Source of the DNA: Euleptes europaea
Lineage: Eukaryota; Chordata; Lepidosauria; Squamata; Sphaerodactylidae
DNA: 64,000 nt
Reading direction: 5' to 3'
Assembly: GCF_029931775.1 (NCBI RefSeq)
Contig: NC_079332.1
Coordinates: 1,252,501-1,316,500 of the forward strand
Shown: positions 10,301 to 20,600 of the stretch, piece after piece
Layout: each line of letters begins with the position of its first letter
How positions within the stretch are numbered: the first letter of the stretch is position 1
The notes under the pieces: generated by a model
The model's input: only the letters and a program-made list of their open reading frames with translations
Told to the model about the DNA's origin: nothing
Databases searched by the model: none
Made by a program: the position numbers and the translations under genes

Positions 10301-13300
10301 GAGAGAGAGAGAGACGACAGTCCCATCACTATGCACCTGGAGGCTAGAACTTGCCTCAAACAGCAGCACCAGGCTGGAAGAATGGGAACATAAGAAAGGC
10401 CCTGCTGGCTCAGACCCAGGCCCATCAAGTCCAGCAGTCTGTTCACACAGTGGCCAACCAGGTGCCTCTAGGAAGCCACAAACGGGGCTCAAGGGGTTGC
10501 CAGAACCAGACCTAGAAATGGGCAGAGAGCACAGCAAGTCCCCCAGAAAATACTGGAGGGAGGGATGTCTTTCTAGCAAAGCACCGCAAGAATCGTCTTA
10601 CGTTTTTGGAACCAACAGCTAACAAGTAACACAACAGAAAGCTCAAATGGAATTCCCCCCCCCCAGCATTGTAATGATCGGCTCCCTTTCAGGAAACAGC
10701 CGTCCTTCAGCAGCGGGGTCGTCGTGACCATCTCTAAAGAGGGGGGGACGTCAATCATCACAGCAGCAAAACCAAGCATCCGCAGACAGAGCAAGGTATT
10801 TGACAGGCTTTAGAATCGTAGAGTTGGAAGGGACCACCAGGGTCATCTAGCCCAACCCCCTGCACAATGCAGGAAACTCACAACTACCTCCCCCACCCCA
10901 CCCCCAGTGACCAGAAGATGGCCAAGGTGCCCTCCCTCTCATGATCTGCCTAAGGTCACAGAATCAGCATTGCTGACAGGTGGCCATCTAGCCTCTTCTT
11001 AAAAACCTCCAGGGAAGGAGAGCTCACCACCTCCCGAGGAAGGTGTGTGGGGGGGAAGGACCTTGTAAAGTAATCAGAAAAAAAGATATGTGTGTGTGTG
11101 TGGGAAGCCCACCTAAGGAGGACTGAGCTGGCTGCAGGAGAACATCGAAAGCAGCGGAGAATCAATTTTAAAAAGAAAGGAAGATGAGAATTTGGCTTGC
11201 TCAAGTCCGTGAGAATCTACTGCAATCTTGGAAGAAGAGAGATGGGGGTATTTCTTTCCAAATCCTCCACCCTTCTGGATTCCATCTGGGTCCCCAGTTG
11301 CCTCCTATTATAGAGCTGGGGGGGGGGTTGTGTGTGGGGGTACACAGAGCTCTGGCCAAAGGTGAGGGCTGAGCACTGTTAGCACAGGTGGCTGGCAGCC
11401 CCTCCGTGTGGGTCTTCTAAGGAGTAGAGCTGCTGCATGGGAACTCCCTCCCAGTTTATGGAAAGCTTGCAGGTTTTAAAATAAATAAGAGTAAAACCAA
11501 AATATTGGTTAAAAATATGACTCTCTCACAGCAACAAGATTTAATAAAAAAAACCGGGCTTCACTATTGAACATAACATAAAATATTTGGGTATATAGTT
11601 ATCTCAAAATAGTATTAATTTATTTCAAAATAATTATATTAAACAATGGCAACAGATTGTAACAGATTTTAAAAATTGGGAAAAAATACCACTATCACTA
11701 TGGGGCAAAATTGCTGTGATTAAAATGATGGTATTACCCAAAATGCTCTTTTTGTTTCAAAATTTGCCAATTATAAAAGGAGTACATATATTCAATGGTT
11801 GGAAGAAAGATATTTTAAACTTTTTATGGGGAAAAGAAAGACATAGAATAGCATATAATAATTTAATTCAACTAAAGGAAACGAGGATTGGGGTTACCCG
11901 ATTTAAGAATGTATTATGAAGCAATTTGTTTTAATTGGATAAAGAATTGGATATTATTAGAGAATCTAAAACTTTTAGAATTGGAAGGTTTCAACTTACA
12001 TTTTGGATGGCATGCATATTTGTGGTATGAGAAAGAGAAAGTAAATAAAGAATTTAATTCTCATATTATTAGATATGGTTTATTCCAAACTTGGAGAAAA
12101 TATAAAGGATTTTTTGAAAATAAAACTCCAGGTTGGATTAATCCAGTAGAAGCATTTATGAAGAGGGGTATGCAACTAAATTTAGATACGGATATTTATA
12201 GAGAGATTATAGAGTGTAAGGAAGGGACTTGGTTGTTAAAGAGTAGAGAAGAGCTAAAAACAAAAGACTGGTTTATGTATTATAAATTAAAACATATATT
12301 TAATAAGGATAAGTTGAAGGGTTTTAATGAAAATAAATCCAGATTTGAAATTATATTAAACAAGGAAAATAAAGGATTGATAGGATGGATTTATAAATTA
12401 TTAATTGAAATGAATTTAGAACATGAAAGAATTAAACCAGTGATGGTGAAATGGATGAAGGAGTTAGGATATAATATTGACTTGGAAATATGGGAAAATT
12501 TGTGGAAACAACAATATAAATTTACAATTTCCACTAAAATAAGTGAAAACCAATATAAAATGTTTTATAGATGGTATATTACTCCTGTTATGATAAGCAA
12601 GATGAAAAAAGGTGATTCGGATTTATGTTGGAAATGTGGAAAAGACAAAGGAACATTTATGCATGCATGGTCGTTTTGTAAAAAAATTAAATTTTTGGAG
12701 AAAAGTATTAAATGTAACTAATAATTTAATTAATTCTGAAGTGAAAATGGACCCTTCCTTTTGTCTATTGGGTATACCTGAAAACATTTTAGACAGATGG
12801 GATAGAGTCATATGTCAATATAGTTTTGCAGCGGCAAGAATTATAATAGCTAAAACCTGGTAGCAAGTAAATAAACCTTCTATTAAAGGTTGGAGAGAGA
12901 AATTATGGATGTATATGCGAATGGCCAAATTAACAGAGTCCTTACATGGAAAGGACATGGAAGATTTAAAAAAAAAACATGGTCAAAGGCCGTCGCATAT
13001 TGGGACAAACTGGCGAAAATGAATTTTATAAATTTAGTTAATGAGTTGTAAACTGTTTAATGGTTTTTATGATGATTTTATTATATCTTTTTTTTAAACT
13101 GTCATAACACTTCTCCAGAAGTCCAAAGTGGTGATGGGACACTGTATCAGGGTGGGTGGTGGTTTCTCAGGGCATTATGAATTTTGTAATTTTTATTATA
13201 ATAAGTAGTATCAATTGTTAAGTGCTCTTTTGCATTCTTTTTTCTTTTTATTTGTATGTTTTGTTTTATGTTATAAAAAATAATAAAAATTTAGACGTAC

Positions 13301-13391
13301 CGGACTTGCTGTGCTGAAGCAGCAGCAGAAACAGAAGGGCCGGGGGCCGCATCCTCCTCCTCCTCCTGTGAATCTTGGCTGTCTCGCTGCC
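4382..13391 (-). CDS. IL21R: Interleukin-21 receptor
   Basis: Eight coding exons join in frame: 13352-13301 (5' UTR from about 13391), 10285-10177, 9609-9431, 8598-8429, 7415-7244, 7140-7053, 6312-6222, 5128-4382 (stop TAG), 535 aa against 538 in human. It is the IL-21-binding surface chain that pairs with the common gamma chain. Visible parts in order: signal peptide MRPPALLFLLLL; cytokine-binding domain 1 (CKNLKCFADYIQ); domain 2 (PPFNVT, YNISW, YELQVR); WSDWS box; transmembrane exon 7140-7053; JAK box 1 (IPSPAPFF) in exon 7; and a long tail with YGHLSIDTVTV near residue 384, DSGFADSDC and a C-terminal YVKQW that keeps the YxxQ STAT3-type motif of the human tail. Phases are 1,2,1,0,1,2,0. 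The last exon opens with an eight-G run right after its AG. A polyadenylation signal follows. Confidence 0.95.
5240..5962. repeat. Inverted pair of type A SINEs, one split by a LINE insertion
   Basis: A reversed SINE A begins at 5240 (ctgccttatactgaat), stops at 5306, resumes at 5780 and ends near 5840. It meets a forward SINE A 3' half (5841-5962). A short SINE head (gtggctcagcggtagagc) precedes it at about 5195. The interruption is listed separately. Confidence 0.75.
5318..5779 (-). mobile_element. Truncated non-LTR retrotransposon fragment in intron-free flank of the IL21R last exon, nested in a SINE
   Basis: The minus strand encodes a LINE-like C terminus (RTCPCSSASIDSLAHM, then FYEELRSRYISPLL), a Cys/His pattern seen near the end of several non-LTR ORFs. 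It is flanked by 11-base direct repeats with one mismatch: agcagcggctc at 5307-5317 and agcagcggatc at 5780-5790. It lies in IL21R intron 7. The family was not settled (R4- or RTE-like are candidates). Confidence 0.65.
6596..6970 (-). repeat. CR1 LINE 3' end
   Basis: Reversed CR1 tail with tcatagaatcatagagttgg, tccaaccccctgcacaatgc and ctcaccacctcccgagg, ending near ccttctggggc. It lies in IL21R intron 6. Confidence 0.8.
7675..8288 (+). repeat. Two tandem type B tRNA-derived SINEs
   Basis: Copies at about 7675-7983 and 7985-8288 each start with an A-box-like gtagtggttaagagc, have a B-box-like GGTT(T/C)GATTCC, and end in ataaaaaccaactcttcttc or a variant. They lie in IL21R intron 4, opposite in orientation to the pair in intron 3. 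Confidence 0.8.
8602..9175 (-). repeat. Two type B SINEs in IL21R intron 3
   Basis: Copies at about 8602-8903 and 8931-9175 run in the sense of IL21R. The first one's 3' CTT-rich tail abuts the acceptor of exon 4. Confidence 0.8.
9889..10103 (+). repeat. Full-length type A tRNA-derived SINE
   Basis: It starts ggggaggggccgtggctcag with tRNA A and B boxes (GGTTCAATCC), then ctccagttaaagggacc, gcctgagaccctggagagcc and a gcagcttcatgtgttc tail. It resembles the Anolis ACASINE2-type SINEs from memory. It lies in IL21R intron 2. Confidence 0.85.
10384..10490 (-). repeat. CR1 LINE 3' fragment (second subfamily)
   Basis: The cataagaaaggccctgctgg, catcaagtccagcagtctgt and caaccaggtgcctctagg sequence repeats at 22276, 37941 and, in the other orientation, 45721-46300. 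Confidence 0.75.
10811..11045 (-). repeat. CR1 LINE 3' end
   Basis: Reversed tail with atcgtagagttggaaggg, gacagatggccatctagc-like text and ctcaccacctcccgagg. It lies in IL21R intron 1. Confidence 0.8.
11440..13293 (+). mobile_element. L1-clade LINE, 5'-truncated 3' portion
   Basis: AT-rich sequence in a GC-rich locus. It reads as the end of L1 ORF2: reverse-transcriptase text (GFKINKSKTKIL) from about 11440, then GLPDLRMYYEAICF, many lysine-rich stretches and a Cys-rich CWKCGKDKGTFMHAW. A 3' UTR and an A-rich tail end near 13293. The reading frame shifts near 11880 and again near 12690, and a stop follows AKTW near 12860, so it is dead. It sits in IL21R intron 1, antisense to the gene. Confidence 0.85.
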
Positions 13392-14084
13392 CTGCAGGAC
13401 GAGGCATGGGGTCAGTGGGGTGCCCTGGCCATGGGAGCCGGAGGTCTGCCCTGGACCTCAGGGGCTGGGAGCGGGGTCTGGGACCCAGATCTGCCCGGGC
13501 GGCTGTTCCACAGGCTCAGGGCTGGCTCAGACCTCCCAGGTGTGTGGGAGGGGGATTTTTTTTCATGACTGTGTGGGAGCACTTTCAGAAGAACACACCA
13601 CCCTTCAGCCAGCTGCAACGAAAGCGCCCTAAAGGGGACAGAGCGTCGAAATGTTTGGTGTCTGGAAGCAGCCTGCCATGCAGCATTTTGAGTGGTCCAG
13701 CCACTGGGAAAGCGCATTCCTCCAGAAGAGCATCACTTGCAGACATGACATTACCTGCTTGCAGCCGAGCTCAGGAGAAGCCGACTCATCGTCGGCACCT
13801 TTGCACCAGAGGCTAGTTGCGTGCAGCACTGACTGGCTGGTGCCTGCAACATCGCTAACCCCCCTTCACCCCATCTTGGCAGCACCTTTAAAACCCTTTT
13901 AAAATTGATTTTTCCTTTTTGCTCTTGACAAATACTTAGATGAACCCTCATGTTGTCTTTAAGGCTTTTTTAAAGTATGTGATTTTGCTAAAGATGGGGT
14001 GGTGGTGGAGGGAAGACAAAAATTATAGACAGCGGGTGAATTATTGAGAAGTGCATCTGTTTACCACAGTTCGCCAGACCTGAG

Positions 14085-14170
14085 CAAGGCTGTCAAGGAT
14101 AGGACATTTTGGAGGACGTTGATTCATAGGGTCGCCATGAGTCGGAAGCGACTTGACGGTACTTAACACA
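14085..14170 (+). repeat. BovB (RTE) 3' end or SINE with a BovB tail
   Basis: Contains gggtcgccatgagtcggaag then cgacttgacggtacttaaca, the sequence that ends BovB LINEs and the SINEs that use them. Confidence 0.7.
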
Positions 14171-14489
14171 CAATATTTTTTGTAATTATATGCCTGAGAA
14201 AAGTGCTTTAAAAAGAGAGGAATTTGTTTTTGTAACAAGGCAACCAACCTTTGATTTTTTCTTTGTAAAGCCAAGTACAGACAACAAATTTACATGTTAT
14301 CTTTGCAAGATATAATTTGACAGCTAATATGGAAAATTCTTTAGTAAAACACACCGTCTCGTCACGATCAGATCTGATTTCTCAACTGTAGTGAAGGTTC
14401 TAATCGCACTTGTGTGGATTTGCATCTACGAAGGGCAATTCAAACTTACTTTAATGATACTATTCATATGGCCCATTCGGCCCTGAACC

Positions 14490-15190
14490 GAATTGGTCTC
14501 ACACTGAGATCAAAATAAAAAATAAAAAGGAAATAAAAAAGGAACTATCTAAATAACCCACAAGGAAATTAGTATTTTTTTTAATCTTAATTGACTGGGA
14601 AAGAAATTTGGCGACTGCCAATGTAGTATTAAAATCCACCCCTGCTAAAAGAACCCTCAAATTACCCAGTTTAGAGGCAGATTCCCGAATAAAAGGCTTT
14701 GTCCATCTGTCTCGAGCCTCGCTGAGCAAGTCACAGCTAAACAAGGAATGCTGAAGAGTGTCTATTTGGCCAGAACGGGTAGCTAAAACTAAAATGTTTA
14801 CTATATATATTAATCCACAAATAGGCTGATGGCTGTTTCTAGTGGCATTCGGCAATTAGAGCAACAAGGATCCCACGGCCGCCCGCTCTTTGGGAATGAA
14901 GGACTGTTCTCCCCCGGACGTGAGAAAAGGGGGAACCCCTATCCCCCAAGCCAGGCTCTTGGGCCATTTACGCACTGGAGGTTTTGCCACTCTGTAGATG
15001 CAAATTTCCCCCATCCGAATTCTCAAAATTCAAAAACAAGCCCACCATTTTAGTCCATGTAGCTTGTTTTATCTGGCCAAGGGCTGCAAATAAACTATCA
15101 AAAACAAGCCCGTGTTGAGTTTTGAGCATTCGGACGGGGAAAATGTGCATCTAGAGAGAGGCAAATCCAAGGCAAAACCTCCCATGTGTA
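14490..15190 (-). mobile_element. Non-LTR retrotransposon, C-terminal fragment
   Basis: The minus strand encodes a broken C terminus (SGQIDTLQHSLFSCDLLSEAR, WTKPFIRE) resembling the fragment at 5318-5779, preceded upstream by LFAALGQIKQATWTKMVGLF. No target duplication was found. Family not settled. Confidence 0.6.
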
Positions 15191-15837
15191 AATGGAATTG
15201 GCCTGCCCCCCCCAGCAATGCAATGCTACCATCCCAGCAGAAGCCACAGCTGGCTCTCTGGGGGCAGCCACCTGCTCCAGCCCCTGGCGTTAGGTAGGGG
15301 ATTCCCCTCAGTGGCAAGACGTCCAGCCACACCCTTGGAATCCCTGCCTGGCCGCCAAGGTGGCCGCCAAGGTGGCCACGCAGCTGCTTCAGAATCAGCC
15401 CTGCGCCATCTCCCCTCCTGGAGCTATCCCCCACACCGTCCCCCATGGTCTCAGGCCATTTTGTCCCAACAGGCTCACCCCAGACTTACAGTAACAGCCC
15501 CTCCTGATGGCCAGGGACTCTTCGGTGAGTAAGAAGCCAACCTCACCTCTCTGCTTTGGAGCCGGTGACAAGAGCAGGTGACGTCAGCCCCTCCAGTTAT
15601 TACTGTACAGGCAAAGGATGTGGTCAGGCCGAGAGGCGCCAGGCCCACAGAGCTCACGACTGACAGCTCCCCCCGCCGCCGAAAAGCCGGTGTGGCTGGG
15701 CCTGCCCTGTGCCCCCCACCACCAGCGCCAAAGGACTCGCTTGTCATGAGGGGGCTGCTGTGTATGTGTGCATCCCCACGAGCACCTGCAGGCAAAGCAC
15801 ATCTGGCTGGTGGGGGTGAGGGGGTTTGGCACTGGTA

Positions 15838-16353
15838 TAGAATCATAGTCGTTAGGGACCACCAGGGTCATCTAGTCCAACCCCATGTGCAATGTAGGAA
15901 ACTCACAACTACCTCCCCCCCACACCCCCAGTGACCCCTACTCCATGTCCAGAAGATGGCCAAGATGCCCCCCCTCTCATCATCTGCCCAAGGTCATAGA
16001 ATCAGCATTGCTGACAGATGGGCATCTAACCTCGTCTTAAAAACCTCCAGGGAAGGAGAACTCACCACCTCCTGAGGAAGCCTCTTCCACTGAGGAACAA
16101 CTCCAACGGTTAGAAAGTTCTTCCTAATGCCTAGACGGAAACTCTTTCGATTTAATTTCAACCTGTTGGTTGTGGTCCGACCTTCTGGGACAACAGAAAA
16201 CAACTCGGCACCCTCCTCTATGTGACAGCCTTTCAAGTCCTTGAAGATGGTTATTGTATCCCCTCTCAGTCTTCTCCTCTTCAGGCTAAATACGCCCAGC
16301 TCCTTCAACCTTTCCTCATAGGACTTGGCCTCCAGACCCCTCACCATCTTTGT
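15838..16353 (-). repeat. CR1 LINE 3' portion, long copy
   Basis: The reversed copy reaches into coding sequence: the minus strand reads LKRRRLRGDTITIFKDLKG and EEGAELFSV, the end of CR1 ORF2, then the usual tail. A second short CR1-like piece (ccacccagtccaaccccctg) follows at about 16365-16440. Confidence 0.8.
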
Positions 16354-17159
16354 TCACAAGGTTGGAAGAGACCACAAGGGCCACCCAGTCCAACCCCCTG
16401 CCATGCAGGATCCCACAATACAACCTCTGGACCCGTTCCAGCTTGTCTACCCCTTGCAGACGTCTTTCCTGTGGTTAGCGGGGAGGAACTCCACACGTAT
16501 CCACACCCAGCCGTCCCATGGGCTGCCCGGGCGCCTGGCAAGAGCCCCCGCTAGAAGAAACTGGCTTCCATCCCCAAACGGAAGCCTCTGGCTGATCAAA
16601 GCCCCCTTAGGCAAAAGGCCATTGTTCCGGGGACCCTGAGGAAGCGCTGGGTTCTGGTCACCACCAAACGGTCACCCTGCCCCCCCCCCAAAAAATCTGC
16701 AGGTTTTCCACCCACCTGAGCTGCGACCATCGCCCAGGTAAGCTCCTCAGTGTTTCGAAGAGCTGTTCTCTGCCCAAAAGCCTTTTGCAGCGGGAGGGGC
16801 CAGAAAGCCATCTGAAGTTTAGACTGCTGCTTGCTACAGAGCCCTGGAGAAGCGCCAAGTGCTCAATCATGCTCTTATTTCTGTGTCAAAAGCACATTAT
16901 ATACAACTCTTTGATTGAGCCGGGGAGCGGACTGATCTTGTTTGGGCAGGGGGGCATCTCCAGCTCGCCAGAGACCCCTCCCGCCCCCCAAGTCTTGCCC
17001 AACTGGAGCTCCATTCAACCCCAGAAGCCTGGGACCGGCTATCTACAGAGGATGCCCTCTGCCCCTGAGCCACGGATGGTCCTCCTCTCCCCAACTTTCA
17101 GGCCTGAGTCGGTACACGCAGAGGAAGCACACGCCAGCCGGAGCATCTGGATAAGTATC

Positions 17160-17165
17160 TTTAAT
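17160..17165 (-). terminator. IL4R: IL4R polyadenylation signal (ATTAAA)
   Basis: Minus-strand ATTAAA in GCATTAAAGATAC, about 490 bases after the IL4R stop, with a GCGTGTGCTT stretch downstream. It is the common one-base variant of AATAAA. Confidence 0.55.
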
Positions 17166-17654
17166 GCTATAGGAAAAGGTGATGTCTCAAAACCAGCCCC
17201 TGTCCCAGAAGGAAGTCCGGTGGAGCTCCTGCCCTCTGCCCAGGAGGCGGAAAGATCAGCCCCCGAATTCTTCTCTTGTCTGGCTTCTATAAGGCTGGGG
17301 CAGCAGCCTGCCTCTGGATCGGGACCCCTGGCTCATCACTATCAACAGCTGTCCATGAAGCAAGGGGCGGAGCGGAAGAGGCTCACCCATGGGGGCAAAG
17401 GAGTGGGCTGTGTTCTGTTCCCACGGGGTCTCCCCTTTCCTAAACGACTCGCTTGCAAGGTTCCCAAGATGTCCGCAAACGGGTACAGTCTGCCAAAGGG
17501 GAAATCTGATGGCCAGCTGAGTTGCCCCATTCAGTGCCAAGGAGGCCACTGGTCGGGTGGTACCTCCCCTACCCCCAGCCTTGTCCTGCCCTCCTGGGGA
17601 CAGATCGTGCCCCTTCCGTTGAGGAGGCCACCTCGGGCTCTGTCATTGCTCCAG

Positions 17655-20600
17655 TCACAAAATGGCAATGGGGACCTGGGGCAGGAAGCCCCCTGCCCTC
17701 TGCCTGACACCCCCTTGGCCAGAATCTTCCTCCTCTTCCTCCAAGCACTGGCTGAAGGCAAAGGTCAGGGGTTTTTCCCAGGGCACACTGTGCCAAGCCT
17801 CTCTCTCCATGTCCCACGTCCTCAGGATGGGGTCCCGAGGCCCTTCTTTGGGAGCGTCCTTGAAGACCCCAGGGAGGGGCTTATAGGGGGAGCCTGAGCT
17901 AAGACAGCCGGGATCTTGAGAGACCGCGCTGGGCGGAAGAGCCTGTCTGAAGGGCTGGTAGCCAGATGAGCTCGATTCAACGGAGCAAGGAGATTCCCCA
18001 GCGTTCTGGGAGAGGACTTCTTGCTGGGGAGGGGCAAAGAGCCCTTCTCCGCAGGAGGGGGGCCAGCTGCCGAGCGGCAGGGTTTGGTCAACCCCAGGAA
18101 AGTCCAGCTGGTGTTGCCACGGCTGATGGAAACTGGCTGTGGGCAGACCCACGAGGCTGTGGAAACTCTTGTAGCCGGAAGGTCGGGGTGTCGGGGCCCC
18201 ACTGGCACCCTGGGGGCCGGGGCCGCCTGTGACGACTGCACGGTACGGGGTGCTGGGCAGCTGCCGAGGAAAGAGAAGCAATTTGTACTGAGACGCAGAA
18301 AAGAATCGGTTGCTGCCTTGGCGCTGCTCAGGTGCCGGGCTCTCCGCCTGGGGAGAAACACCAATGTCGAAGTTCCGATAGCCAGATTTGGAAGAAACCC
18401 CAGGATCCTCTGTGGGCATCCCGCCAAACGAGCAAAGCCCCCCAAGCGCCAGTTCTGGAGCCCTGGCAGGAGGGGGCTCTTCCAGGACAGGCTCAGGGGT
18501 TTCGGCATCTTCTGCGCTGCCCCCACCCCCCAGGATATCCAGAAAGAGGTCTGCTAAGGCATCGTGACGAGGGACGTGGTCTTCCTTGCCCTCCATGGGG
18601 GCTCCGGGGCCTGGATCTGCCATGGGGCTGCAGACTGTAAGAGAGGGCTCGACAGAAGGGACTTCGGGAGTGAGGAAGGCCTCCCATCTCTCTCTCGGCC
18701 AGCTCCCGGGAACTGCCAGGGCCACTTCGTCCAGTCGGCCAGCGAACGAAGCCCCATCTTCAGGTGGAGAATCTGTGGAGCTTCTGTTTCGGGGAGCAAA
18801 ACAAAACCCCAGTGAGGGAGCCCCCCTGACCGATCCAAAGCCAAGGCCTGGCCTGCTGTCCCCAGCCACCTGCCCGGCTGTCTTGAGTCGAGAGCAGAGA
18901 CGCCTCGTGCCCCCTGGCAAAACGGCGTGCTGGGCAGGCCCCCCCCCCCGCCCCCGAAGAAGGAAGGGCGACAGAAGATCTAAAAGGGGTTCTTTGCCAG
19001 ACATACCGCTGCTTTTCCAAGAGATTCTGCGATGCGGAGCAGAACGGCACCTTTCCATCGTCCCCCTGGAACCTCTGCCACATGGCTGGACACTGAAAGA
19101 GACAGAAAGCAGACGTCAGGCCTGGCGGCCCTGACCACACCACCTGGAGCCACCCCCAAAGGGAGCCCCTGCCCACGGGCGGCCTTCCTACCGGCTCCTT
19201 CCTCCAGTCCTCGGCCACCTTGCTCTTGGCGGGGCTCGGAACCTGGTCCCACCACTCTTGCTTCAGCCTGCAAGGAAAGGAAGAGCCGTTCGGTAAACCA
19301 GTGCTCCGCCTGACCTCCTTGGCTCACAGGCAGAGGCAGGAAGAACTGCAAACACCCCCCCCCCCCCAGCCTGTGCAGCGACCCCACAGGAGGTGCCTGG
19401 GTAAGGGGGGGCAGGTATCAAAGCACCCTGTGGCGAAGGGGAGGTGAACCCAAAAAGCCACTGGCCCTGCAATGACCGCAAGGGGGTGGCAAGAGGGCCG
19501 GCTCAGGCAGCCCATCTGTCCGGGAAGCCACGGACACTGTTACAGGGAGTCACAGATGGTGAAATCAAGAACACCCAGGTCATGAACACACACGAAGCTG
19601 CCTTACACTGAACCAGACCCTTGGTCCATCAAGGCCAGTACTGTCTACTCAGACCGGCAGCAGCTCTCCAGGGTCTCAGGCAGAAAAGGGCCTTTCACAT
19701 CACCTACTTGCCTAGTCCCTTTAACTGGAGATGCCGGGGATTGAACCTGGGACCTTCTGCATGCCAAGCAGAGGCTCTACCACTGAGGCACGGCCCCTCC
19801 CAGGAAGCGGCACACAAGGAGGCAGGAGCAGTGCAGCACCAGAAGCTAATTCCTCGGGACATGGATCCGTGGCTGCCTGTCGCACGGGGCCTTCAGGAAC
19901 CACAGCCCCTGCCTTGTGATCAGCTGGCCAAGCAGGTGGCAAGAGCCCCTCGCTTGCCAGCGTGGGCTGAGGGCAGGAGAGGGAGGGAGGGGCCGTGGCT
20001 CAGTGGTAGAGCATCTGCTGATGTGGAGAAGGTCCCAGGTTCAATCCCCAGTGTCTCCAGTTAAAGGGACTGGGCAAGTAGGTGTTGTGAAAGACCTCTG
20101 CCTGAGACCCTGGAGAGCCGCTGCCGGTCTGAGTAGACGATACTGACTTTGATGGACCAAGGGTCAGGTTCAGGATAAGGCAGCTTCATGTGTGTTCATG
20201 TGTGGAGGGGCCCTGTGGCGAAGGGGCCCGGGAAGCATAGAATCACAGAGTTGGAAGGGACCACCAGGGTCATCTAGTCCAACCCCCTGCACAATGCAGG
20301 AAATTCACAACTACCTCCCCCCAATCCAGTCCCCACTGCCATCCTCTTGGAGAAGTTCCCTTTCATTAAGGGCAAATGTTTGCCAGGCCTCACAGGACAC
20401 GGCAATTCCTACCTGGCCAAGCAGAAGTAACAGGCAGAAACCAGCACCGTCACCAGGAAGCAGACCAGGAGAATCAGCCACCAGCGGTCGTCTCTGGGTT
20501 CTGGCTCGAAATCTGGAAAAGAAGCCCTCTGATGTCGACCGAGGCCACGCACATGTGGGGCCTGGAGGACACTCCTCGCAGCAGGGGCCAGCGCATGGAC

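Larger units (their letters stand above)
13392..17150. other. Intergenic region between the IL4R 3' end and IL21R exon 1
   Basis: It should contain the IL21R promoter and noncoding first exon, since an acceptor (CCTGCAG at about 13392) precedes the ATG exon. I recognise a BovB-like end, a LINE C terminus and a CR1 tail, listed separately. In 13400-14080 and 16460-17150 I see no gene. The stretch 16720-16920 is unique sequence and could be regulatory. Confidence 0.5.

Noticed and set aside
16785-17897. 370-codon plus-strand open frame
   Set aside because: It is antisense to the IL4R last exon and 3' UTR, with no domain or splice support; a composition shadow.
17655-19058. Met at 19058 as the start of a 467-codon gene
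   Set aside because: This frame crosses an intron; the IL4R last exon starts at 18783 and joins upstream exons in phase.
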